This document shows positions 1-5,502 of a stretch of 7,561 nucleotides of DNA, piece after piece (positions within the stretch are counted from its first letter, which is position 1; every line of letters starts with the position of its first letter). The position numbers were made by a program, and so were the translations under genes. A model generated the notes under the pieces. The model worked only from the letters and a program-made list of their open reading frames with translations. It searched no databases and had not been told where the DNA came from. Origin of the DNA: an uncultured Eubacteriales bacterium. Its GTDB lineage: Bacteria > Bacillota > Clostridia > Lachnospirales > Lachnospiraceae. The stretch covers positions 1 to 7,561 of the forward strand of contig CASFUI010000068.1 in NCBI GenBank assembly GCA_949297565.1, given 5' to 3'.

Positions 1-587
1 AATTTTGCCGCTGTGAGCTCAGTCTCGTTTCCGTCCTCATCATGAACAGTGCCGAATTTTACATCTGCATTATTAAATTTTGAGAAAATCTCTCCCGGGG
101 TATCCCCAAGCTGTTCAGCCATTGCAAGCAGCTTTTCCTCCTGCTTTGAGCAGGTGTGTTCTTTTTTGGAAAGCATATCTCTAAGAAGCTGGTCATACGG
201 AACAACCTCTTTATCCAGCATAAACTCTTCTATCTTATTGTCGTCAATCTCCATGATTTCAGGTGTTACAAACGCATATTTCTCGTTCATCTTTACCGCC
301 GCAAGCTGCGCTTTCCCTGACATCTCCTGATAAACCGGATTGGCGGTATCCTCATAGTATTTCATAAACGCATATACATAAACACGCTCAGCCAAAAGGC
401 TGTTTTCATCCGCCTCCGCCAGCAGTGCCGCAAGATTATGTGCGCTGTCTGCAAGCTTTCCCATATAAATACACGGTGACTCTGCTCTCGATACAGCCTC
501 TTCAAACTCCTTCTGCCACTCTTCGTCTGTACCGTACAAATCCTCAATCCGCCATTTATCTTCAGATGCGATTTCACTTCTCTTCAA
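1..587 (-). CDS. pepF: Oligoendopeptidase F, N-terminal part (runs off left edge)
   Basis: This is a cytoplasmic M3-family zinc metallopeptidase that trims oligopeptides. The first 195 codons are present; the family is usually about 600 residues, so the HExxH zinc site lies outside the window. Visible family features are the opening RSEIASEDKWRIEDLYGTDEEW (residues 3-24), the stretch HTCSKQEEKLLAMAE (144-158), and FNNADVKF (171-178) followed by the DEDG turn (183-186). The start is a TTG at 585-587. It is preceded 7 nt upstream by AAGGAGA (595-601), and an in-frame TAA at 600-602 excludes any longer protein. The hydrolase gene ends 144 nt upstream on the same strand, so cotranscription is possible. 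A weak promoter-like pair (TTGAGT at 640-645, GATATT at 617-622) could also serve it. Identification is by motif resemblance and I am confident of it. Confidence 0.93.
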   Translation of the reverse strand, partial: MKRSEIASEDKWRIEDLYGTDEEWQKEFEEAVSRAESPCIYMGKLADSAHNLAALLAEADENSLLAERVYVYAFMKYYEDTANPVYQEMSGKAQLAAVKMNEKYAFVTPEIMEIDDNKIEEFMLDKEVVPYDQLLRDMLSKKEHTCSKQEEKLLAMAEQLGDTPGEIFSKFNNADVKFGTVHDEDGNETELTAAK

Positions 588-696
588 AGCCTGTTCTCCT
601 TACTCACATAATTTTTAATATCCGCTACATGGTTTCTTTACTCAACTCTCACTCTGCCTCAGCAATTACGCCGTTTTGCGCACAGTTCAGCAGGTG

Positions 697-713
697 CCGG
701 ACACGCTGTCCGG
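697..713. repeat. Short GC-rich perfect hairpin between hydrolase gene and pepF
   Basis: CCGGACA and TGTCCGG form a perfect 7-bp stem around a 3-nt CGC loop, about 20 nt beyond the stop of the hydrolase gene. Neither strand has a T run after it, so it is not a standard intrinsic terminator. It could slow RNA polymerase, stabilise an mRNA end, or have no function. Confidence 0.45.
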
Positions 714-731
714 TCAGATAATTCACGCGGC

Positions 732-1274
732 TTACTTTACCAGAGCAGATATTCTCTTAAATGTATCACTTCCGGCTCTTCCAAGCAATTCAAACAGAAT
801 AGCCTCAGCGGTCGTTATGTAAGCGCCCTCCTGCTCTGCTCTCTTTAGAGCTGCCTGTTTATCCGAAAGCTTTCTGCTGGCAATACAGTCAGCAGCCACA
901 TATACATTATACTCCTCAGCTATTAAATCAATTACTGTCTGAAGCACGCATATATGAGCCTCACATCCGCACACAACGACATTTTTTACACTTATCCGCT
1001 CAAGCGCCGCGCTGATATTTTCATCTTCAAGACAGCTAAAACTGATTTTGTCAAAACCATCAGGCATTCCCTCTATGCCTCGTATCTCATGGACTGTCTC
1101 TCCCAGACCTTTCGTATACTGCTGTGTGACAATCACAGGAACATCAAGCTCAATCATTCCTTTAATCAAAATCTGAGAACATCGAAGCCATTCTGCATAG
1201 TCCACCATAGCGGGAACAAGCTTTTCCTGATAATCTATAACCAATAATGCCGTATCTGCCGCATATGCTCTCAT
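732..1274 (-). CDS. Isochorismatase-family cysteine hydrolase
   Basis: This is a 180-residue cytoplasmic hydrolase of the isochorismatase-like alpha/beta fold. Family members cleave amides, ureides or vinyl ethers, and the substrate here cannot be read from sequence. The catalytic triad can be placed: Asp14 in LLVIDYQ, Lys76 in FDKISFS, and nucleophile Cys109 in VVCGCEAHICVLQT (101-114). The length matches the compact YcaC-like branch of the family. The ATG overlaps the stop of the upstream DegV gene (ATGA, 1271-1274), and GAGGG lies 9 nt upstream inside that gene, so translational coupling is likely. It should be transcribed from the DegV promoter at 2229-2257. Nicotinamidase is less likely because the metal-binding Asp-x-His-x-x-His pattern is not apparent. 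Confidence 0.9.
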   Translation of the reverse strand: MRAYAADTALLVIDYQEKLVPAMVDYAEWLRCSQILIKGMIELDVPVIVTQQYTKGLGETVHEIRGIEGMPDGFDKISFSCLEDENISAALERISVKNVVVCGCEAHICVLQTVIDLIAEEYNVYVAADCIASRKLSDKQAALKRAEQEGAYITTAEAILFELLGRAGSDTFKRISALVK

Positions 1275-2158
1275 GCGCGTTTACCCTCATCCTCAGGAAG
1301 ATAAACCGAACACGCAATAGCAATAGCGCCATATCCTATATGACAGGCAACGCTCAATGAAAGCGGGTCCATATGAAAATCAAGCTGAGGATATTCAGCC
1401 TTTACCATTTCAGCCCACTCATTTGCCTCCTCGCGGTTTCCGGTATAAGCAGCCTCCATGTGAACACGTCCTGCCTTAAAGCTGTCCGCAAAACGCGTAT
1501 TCATATCATTAGCCATAGCCTTTAACATAATTTTCTTTGCAGAAGCCTTACCTCTCGCTTTAGCGTAAGCATCAAGCTTCTCTCCTTGAATCTGAAGCAC
1601 GGGATTTAATCTCAACACAGTTCCGATTGCCGCTGCCGCCGGAGTTATTCGTCCTCCCTTTTTGAGATATTTCAATGTCTCAAGCGTTATATAAATACTC
1701 GACTGCATTTTTTCCCGCTCAAGAATTTCTTTTATTTCAGCGGCACCACATCCCTTTTCCACAAGCATTTTTGCATCCATTACCGATTGCCTCTGTGTAA
1801 CTGAAATACGCTGGTTGTTAACAACACATACCTTACCGTCATATTCCTCAGCAAGCATCGACGCCGTCTGGCACGTTCCGCTCAGCCCGCTTGACATCGG
1901 GATAAAAACAACCTCGTCATATTCCTTCAAAAGCTCATCAAAACGCTCCTGAAGCTCTCCGACCGAAGGCTGCGAGGTAGATATATCAGCATCCTCGCTC
2001 AATCTTTTATAAAACTGCTCCTGCGTAAGGTTAATATCTTCATAATACTGCTCACCATCAATAAAAAAAGGCATAGGAAGTACGGAAATTCCAAGCTCCT
2101 TCCCTGCTGCCTGTGTGATACCGCTATTGCTGTCTGTCAATATTGCTACTTTATTCAT
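1271..2158 (-). CDS. DegV family fatty-acid-binding protein (FakB-like)
   Basis: This 295-residue protein has the full DegV fold. Members of the family bind one fatty acid, and the FakB members present it to the kinase FakA for phosphorylation and entry into phospholipid synthesis. Seen in sequence: the N-terminal VAILTDSNSGI (4-14), the TSQPS loop (61-65), FIPMSSGLSGTCQTA (85-99), LKKGGRI (165-171), and the C-terminal HIGYGAIAIA (273-282), where the family usually has H-T-G-P-G. AAGGGG (2167-2172) lies 8 nt before the ATG, an adequate ribosome binding site. No FakA-type kinase is visible in the window, so a role in fatty-acid activation is inferred from the family only. The gene leads a two-gene unit with the overlapping hydrolase gene and is divergent from the acetyltransferase gene. 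Confidence 0.94.
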   Translation of the reverse strand: MNKVAILTDSNSGITQAAGKELGISVLPMPFFIDGEQYYEDINLTQEQFYKRLSEDADISTSQPSVGELQERFDELLKEYDEVVFIPMSSGLSGTCQTASMLAEEYDGKVCVVNNQRISVTQRQSVMDAKMLVEKGCGAAEIKEILEREKMQSSIYITLETLKYLKKGGRITPAAAAIGTVLRLNPVLQIQGEKLDAYAKARGKASAKKIMLKAMANDMNTRFADSFKAGRVHMEAAYTGNREEANEWAEMVKAEYPQLDFHMDPLSLSVACHIGYGAIAIACSVYLPEDEGKRA

Positions 2159-2175
2159 TGGCCATACCCCTTTTT

Positions 2176-2208
2176 AAGTACTTTTTATATACTATCTCAC
2201 AAGTACTT
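2176..2208. promoter_or_regulatory. Pair of AAGTACTT palindromes in the DegV leader
   Basis: The perfect 8-bp palindrome AAGTACTT occurs at 2176-2183 and 2201-2208, 25 bp apart, and both copies continue with a T. They lie between the predicted DegV start point (near 2222) and its ribosome binding site. Repressor sites in this position could act as roadblocks. The binding protein is unknown, and chance occurrence in AT-rich DNA cannot be excluded. Confidence 0.4.
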
Positions 2209-2228
2209 TAATTATAATAATATTCTTT

Positions 2229-2257
2229 ATTGTACATTATCTTTCATTCTGCTACAA
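2229..2257 (-). promoter_or_regulatory. Predicted sigma-A promoter for the DegV/hydrolase unit
   Basis: Reading the minus strand, a -35 TTGTAG (2252-2257) is separated by exactly 17 nt from a -10 TACAAT (2229-2234). Transcription would start near 2222, giving a leader of roughly 64 nt before the DegV ATG. The -10 differs from consensus at one base and the -35 at two. Confidence 0.6.
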
Positions 2258-2258
2258 T
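2230..2258 (+). promoter_or_regulatory. Predicted sigma-A promoter for the acetyltransferase gene
   Basis: On the plus strand, TTGTAC (2230-2235) and TACAAT (2253-2258) are separated by 17 nt. The start would fall near 2265, about 38 nt before the GTG codon. This promoter covers the same DNA as the minus-strand promoter, the -10 of each overlying the -35 of the other. Confidence 0.6.
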
Positions 2259-2302
2259 ATATTTATAAAATTTTTTTTGATAAAACCGGGAGCTAACAGA
2301 AC

Positions 2303-3169
2303 GTGAAAACAGAAAACACATCGCATTTACCGAATGATAAAGATACCTCGCGCTCCGCATACAAAACGGACATAATCAATAACGAAAATGCACGTAATAT
2401 CTCCAGCTTTAAAATATACTGTCCCAAAAAGCTTGATAATATGCAGCTTAATGATTTAAACCAGCTTATAAACTCCTGCAGCGGATATGAACCTTTCTAC
2501 TGCGGCATTGACACTGAAATCGTCAATGAATGTTCGGCAGTTTTTCAGGCTGCAGCATATTCGGGGGAAACAATGATCGGTTTCGCATCCTGCTGTTTCA
2601 ACGAACTTACAGCACTTGTGCTCCCTGAATACAGGCGCAAAGGAGTCTTTACATGTCTTTTTGAAAATATAAAAAACCAGCTTAATTCCGGTCATGCAGA
2701 TGTTTCATCAAAGAATACCCTCTGTTTTTCCGCCCCCTATTTCATTCAATCACTTGTAAAATCACATCATGAAATAAGTTTTTCTCACAGCGAATATTTA
2801 ATGGAATGTTCATCAAATTCTGTCAGCGATCTTCCGCAACATTTTCCGGATGCAATGTCGGAATTTTCAGACGACGGAAATGATTATCTTATGTATCTTA
2901 ACGCTTCGGACGATGAGCCATGCGCGGTGTGCTCCCTTGATTACCAGAAGTCACACACAATGCTTTATAATGTTTTTGTAGACGAAAATCTGAGGGGGAA
3001 AAAAACAGGCACTTTTTTGCTCTGTAATCTTATACGCGATTACTTCAGCCAAAACACAAATCCGCTGCTCGTACAGGTAAGCAGCACTAATATTCCTGCA
3101 TTTAAGCTATATAAAAATACAGGTTTTGATATTATTGAACAGGTTGATTATTTTAAAATTTCTTTCTAA
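2303..3169 (+). CDS. Two-domain GNAT-family N-acetyltransferase
   Basis: This 288-residue protein appears to hold two GNAT folds. The first spans roughly residues 38-165, with an acetyl-CoA loop LTALVLPEYRRKGVF (102-116). The second spans roughly 185-288, with VFVDENLRGKKTGTFLL (224-240) and the C-terminal motif STNIPAFKLYKNTGF (261-275). The second loop resembles the canonical R/Q-x-x-G-x-G/A pattern and is probably the active one; the first may be structural. The substrate is unknown. The start is a GTG with GGGAG (2288-2292) 10 nt upstream, a slightly long spacing. The first 35 residues are polar and look disordered, so a later start is possible, though the ATG at residue 47 would fall inside the first domain. 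It is the only plus-strand gene here, divergent from DegV and convergent with dapB. Confidence 0.85.
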   Translation: MKTENTSHLPNDKDTSRSAYKTDIINNENARNISSFKIYCPKKLDNMQLNDLNQLINSCSGYEPFYCGIDTEIVNECSAVFQAAAYSGETMIGFASCCFNELTALVLPEYRRKGVFTCLFENIKNQLNSGHADVSSKNTLCFSAPYFIQSLVKSHHEISFSHSEYLMECSSNSVSDLPQHFPDAMSEFSDDGNDYLMYLNASDDEPCAVCSLDYQKSHTMLYNVFVDENLRGKKTGTFLLCNLIRDYFSQNTNPLLVQVSSTNIPAFKLYKNTGFDIIEQVDYFKISF

Positions 3170-3184
3170 AATATAACATACAAT

Positions 3185-3215
3185 ATTTGCTTTTACAGAA
3201 TTGTAATCCGCAAAT
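3185..3215. other. AT-rich imperfect hairpin downstream of the acetyltransferase gene
   Basis: ATTTGC (3185-3190) pairs with GCAAAT (3210-3215), and inside it TTACA (3193-3197) pairs with TGTAA (3202-3206) around a GAAT loop. It lies just outside the stronger dapB terminator hairpin. There is no clean T run on either strand, so it may only add to termination or protect mRNA ends. Confidence 0.4.
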
Positions 3216-3216
3216 C

Positions 3217-3268
3217 AAAAAACCGGGTCTGACGGTTAAATACTGCTGTATTGCCGTCCTGCCCGGTT
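3217..3268 (-). terminator. Intrinsic terminator of the dapA-dapB operon
   Basis: A long stem is formed by AACCGGG (3221-3227) with CCCGGTT (3262-3268), then GACGG (3231-3235) with CCGTC (3254-3258), then AATAC (3239-3243) with GTATT (3248-3252) around a TGCT loop. On the minus strand the stem ends in a TTTTTT run (complement of 3217-3222). It begins 45 nt beyond the dapB stop, as expected for a rho-independent terminator. Confidence 0.85.
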
Positions 3269-3274
3269 AGCGGG

Positions 3275-3300
3275 AGAGTTCGCCTGCGAACTCTTTATTC
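3275..3300 (+). terminator. Probable terminator of the acetyltransferase gene
   Basis: AGAGTTCG (3275-3282) and CGAACTCT (3287-3294) make a perfect 8-bp stem with a CCTG loop, followed on the plus strand by TTTATTCTATTTATT. The T tract is interrupted, so strength is uncertain. It lies about 105 nt past the gene, on the far side of the dapB terminator stem. Confidence 0.6.
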
Positions 3301-3312
3301 TATTTATTAATA

Positions 3313-4074
3313 TTATCTTGACGCAATCACATCTGACATGTCGTACATTCCCGCCGGCTTACCTGCAAGAAATTTTGCAGCCTCTATGGCTCCCTTTGCA
3401 AATACCGACTTTGAATAAGCTGTATGCGTAAACTCTATAACTTCATCCTCGCCTGCAAATATTACATCATGTACACCTACAATAGTTCCGCCTCTGACAG
3501 CACTTATTCCGATTTCTTTAGGATTTCTTTTCTCATGCACCTGACTGCGGTCATATTTATAATAGTACTCATCCCCAACAACTTCCTTTATGGCGTCTGC
3601 CAGCGCTAAAGCTGTTCCGCTTGGGGCATCCAGCTTTTGGTTGTGATGTTTCTCAACTATCTCAATGTCAAATCCGGCCGGTACCAGAACTTTTGCCGCA
3701 TCCTGAAGCAGCTTAAATAACATATTTATTCCAAGCGACATATTTGCGGATTTTAACACTGCCACTTTGCATGCGCTTGCTCTGACCTTATTTATCTGTT
3801 CCTCTGATAATCCCGTCGTACATACTACCACTGGAATCTGTTTTTCAACACAGTAATCAAGCAGAGCGTCCTCGGCCTTCGCAGATGCAAAATCAATTAT
3901 AACATCAGCAGCTATATCACATTTCTCAACAGAAGAAAATACAGGATACTTATTATGTCCGTCGTCAAACGGGTCAATTCCCGCAACAATCTCAATATCC
4001 TCATCTTTTTCCACAAGACCGGTTATGACTCTTCCCATATGTCCGTTACAGCCATGCATAATTACTTTTACCAT
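3313..4074 (-). CDS. dapB: 4-hydroxy-tetrahydrodipicolinate reductase
   Basis: DapB reduces the DapA product with NAD(P)H to tetrahydrodipicolinate, the second committed step toward diaminopimelate (cell wall) and lysine. Numbered from the chosen start, the 253-residue protein shows the dinucleotide-binding GCNGHMGR (8-15), the CTTGLS loop (85-90), the EKHHNQKLDAPSGTA active-site segment (141-155) with His143/His144 and Lys147, and RGGTIVGVH (194-202). Length is normal for the family. The start at 4072-4074 was preferred over an in-frame ATG at 4095 because GGAGGT (4079-4084) lies 4 nt before it and the Rossmann fold then begins directly at MVKVIMHG; the longer form would put the ribosome binding site inside the gene. 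It follows dapA after 75 nt with no terminator between, so the two are probably cotranscribed under the lysine riboswitch. Confidence 0.97.
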   Translation of the reverse strand: MVKVIMHGCNGHMGRVITGLVEKDEDIEIVAGIDPFDDGHNKYPVFSSVEKCDIAADVIIDFASAKAEDALLDYCVEKQIPVVVCTTGLSEEQINKVRASACKVAVLKSANMSLGINMLFKLLQDAAKVLVPAGFDIEIVEKHHNQKLDAPSGTALALADAIKEVVGDEYYYKYDRSQVHEKRNPKEIGISAVRGGTIVGVHDVIFAGEDEVIEFTHTAYSKSVFAKGAIEAAKFLAGKPAGMYDMSDVIASR

Positions 4075-4149
4075 TTTTACCTCCAAATAATTCATATGTA
4101 TACTGCCCGCTTACTTTTGTATCTCAAATATAAATTTATAAAATACTAT

Positions 4150-5034
4150 TTAAAGCAGACCATAATTCTTCATTGCAGTTCTGAGCTTTTCAAGATTTGC
4201 GTCTTCCATAGGACAGAGTGGCATTCTTAAAGGACCGACCTCCATTCCCATTAGATTAAGTGCATGCTTTACCGGTATAGGATTAACCTCGCAGAACAGA
4301 GCATCAATCAAAGGCAATGCATCAAACTGCATCTGAGCGCTTCCTTTCAAATCTCCTGCCATAAATTTCGCACAAATATCGTGTGTCTGCTGAGGTGCAA
4401 TATTTGAAAGCACAGAAATAACTCCCTTTGCCCCTATTGACATAAGCGGTACTATAAGGCCGTCCTCACCGGAATACATATCAAGGCAGCCCTCCGCCAA
4501 AGCCATAGTCTTTGTCTCCTGCGCCATATTTCCGGTAGCCGCTTTTATACCCACTATATTTTCAACTTCTTTTGCAAGCTTTACTGCTGTTTCCGGCTGA
4601 ATATTGCAGCCTGTTCTTCCCGGTACATTATACATTATAATAGGAAGATCTATAGATTTCGCAATCGCAGTATAGTGTTCAAACAGCCCCTTCTGTGAAG
4701 CCTTGTTGTAATATGGCGTAACAACAAGACATCCGTCAACTCCTGCCTTTTGAGCCTCTCTGGAAAGATATATCGCTGTCTCCGTACAGTTAGAGCCTGT
4801 TCCTGCAATTACAGGAATTCTCTTCTTCACATAATCTGTGGTAAAACGAATTACCTCTATATGCTCCTCATGTGTCAGCGTTGAAGCTTCACCTGTAGTT
4901 CCGCATACAATAACAGCATCGGTTGAATTTGAAATCTGATAATCGAGGAGCTCACCCATTTTATCATAGTTGACTTCTCCGTTTTCCTTCATTGGTGTTA
5001 TAATCGCAACACCAGCACCCGTAAAAATTGCCAT
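4150..5034 (-). CDS. dapA: 4-hydroxy-tetrahydrodipicolinate synthase
   Basis: DapA condenses pyruvate with aspartate semialdehyde through a Schiff base, the entry reaction of the diaminopimelate/lysine branch. All key residues are visible in the 294-residue form: Thr46-Thr47 in CGTTGEA, Tyr109 in TPYYN, Tyr135 and Arg140 in MYNVPGR, and Schiff-base Lys164 in VGIKAATG. The fold is the family TIM barrel plus helical C terminus, at normal length. The start at 5032-5034 (MAIFTGAGVAIITP) was chosen over an ATG at 5058 because AGAAGG (5041-5046) lies 6 nt upstream and homologues begin with this sequence; the longer form has no ribosome binding site. Expression should be governed by the lysine riboswitch at 5167-5325 and its terminator. 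dapB follows on the same strand. Confidence 0.98.
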   Translation of the reverse strand: MAIFTGAGVAIITPMKENGEVNYDKMGELLDYQISNSTDAVIVCGTTGEASTLTHEEHIEVIRFTTDYVKKRIPVIAGTGSNCTETAIYLSREAQKAGVDGCLVVTPYYNKASQKGLFEHYTAIAKSIDLPIIMYNVPGRTGCNIQPETAVKLAKEVENIVGIKAATGNMAQETKTMALAEGCLDMYSGEDGLIVPLMSIGAKGVISVLSNIAPQQTHDICAKFMAGDLKGSAQMQFDALPLIDALFCEVNPIPVKHALNLMGMEVGPLRMPLCPMEDANLEKLRTAMKNYGLL

Positions 5035-5070
5035 TCTTTTCCTTCTTTCTGCTGTCATACAGCTTTTTAT

Positions 5071-5125
5071 TGCGGAGCATTTTTATTCTATAGGAAGTTC
5101 AGAGAACTTTCCTATAGAATAAAAA
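5071..5125. repeat. Long palindromic repeat in the dapA leader
   Basis: Bases 5080-5100 pair with 5104-5125 in a stem of about 21 bp with one bulged T (5110) and an AGA loop; the core is TTCTATAGGAA facing TTCCTATAGAA. The preceding GCGGAGCATTTTTATT (5072-5087) is nearly repeated at 6800-6815. The right arm overlaps the A run that encodes the riboswitch terminator's U tract. No T run follows on either strand, so it is not itself a terminator. It resembles a dispersed extragenic palindrome. Confidence 0.75.
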
Positions 5126-5146
5126 AGCCGGTCTCGATGGACCAGC
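5121..5146 (-). terminator. Riboswitch-controlled intrinsic terminator
   Basis: On the minus strand GCTGGTC and GACCGGC (5140-5146 and 5127-5133) form a 7-bp stem with one G-U pair and a 6-nt loop, followed directly by TTTTTT (5121-5126). It sits 20 nt beyond the lysine aptamer and about 90 nt before dapA. A competing antiterminator is plausible: the aptamer's closing strand ATGGGGAGC (5170-5178) can partly pair with GCTGGTCCAT (5137-5146). Confidence 0.85.
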
Positions 5147-5166
5147 CTGTTTACCATTTAATGTAC

Positions 5167-5325
5167 GTAGCTCCCCATCATATTGATGACAGTCGCAAAG
5201 CTGTTCGCTTTACGCCCAGCAGTATATTGCGGCAAATATACCACTTCGGCATCATTTCCTTTCATCCGGTTTCAACTGCCCGCCGCGGCATTCCCCGGAA
5301 TACTCATAAATAATGCAACCTCTAC
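5167..5325 (-). promoter_or_regulatory. Lysine riboswitch (L box) aptamer
   Basis: The minus strand carries the conserved L-box blocks in order: GTAGAGG (5319-5325), GAGTA (5301-5305), GATGAAAGGA (5257-5266), GCCGAAGTGG (5241-5250), a GTATATT/AATATAC hairpin, GCTGGGCGT (5212-5220), GACTGTCA (5187-5194), and the closing GGGGAGCTAC (5167-5176). GTAG at the 5' end and CTAC at the 3' end close helix P1. In this class lysine binding stabilises P1 and favours the downstream terminator, so dapA-dapB should be shut off when lysine is abundant. Its position between a strong promoter and dapA fits. Recognition is by recalled consensus; the covariance model was not run. Confidence 0.95.
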
Positions 5326-5356
5326 TTCAAAATTAATGTTTATATAGTTTATGATG

Positions 5357-5385
5357 AATATAACACTTACATTATTCAATGTCAA
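5357..5385 (-). promoter_or_regulatory. Promoter of the riboswitch-dapA-dapB transcript
   Basis: A perfect -35 TTGACA (5380-5385), a 17-nt spacer and -10 TATATT (5357-5362, one mismatch) lie on the minus strand. The predicted start near 5350 leaves about 25 nt before the aptamer begins at 5325. Confidence 0.85.
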
Positions 5386-5502
5386 CGTAAAGCCCGGAAA
5401 ATTTATGTATAATTTAGTATTTAACAAATGTGCTGTATAAACATTTATATTATCCCGGCAATTTCATCCTCTTTACTTATGTTTAATACATAATCGCATA
5501 TT

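Noticed and set aside
362..577. 71-codon minus-strand frame within pepF
   Set aside because: It overlaps the pepF frame, which shows clear family motifs over the same bases; this frame has no recognisable pattern.
617..645. Promoter-like pair TTGAGT and GATATT before pepF
   Set aside because: The 17-nt spacing is right but both hexamers are poor and read-through from the hydrolase gene is possible; too weak to list.
4075..4095. Upstream in-frame ATG for dapB at 4095
   Set aside because: The GGAGGT ribosome binding site would fall inside the longer gene and is placed correctly for the ATG at 4074.
5035..5058. Upstream in-frame ATG for dapA at 5058
   Set aside because: No ribosome binding site lies before it, the extra eight residues are not family-like, and AGAAGG sits correctly for the ATG at 5034.
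5080..5125. Palindrome as a recombinase target resembling FRT
   Set aside because: GAAGTTC and CCTATAGAA fragments are reminiscent, but arm order and spacing do not match and no recombinase gene is present.
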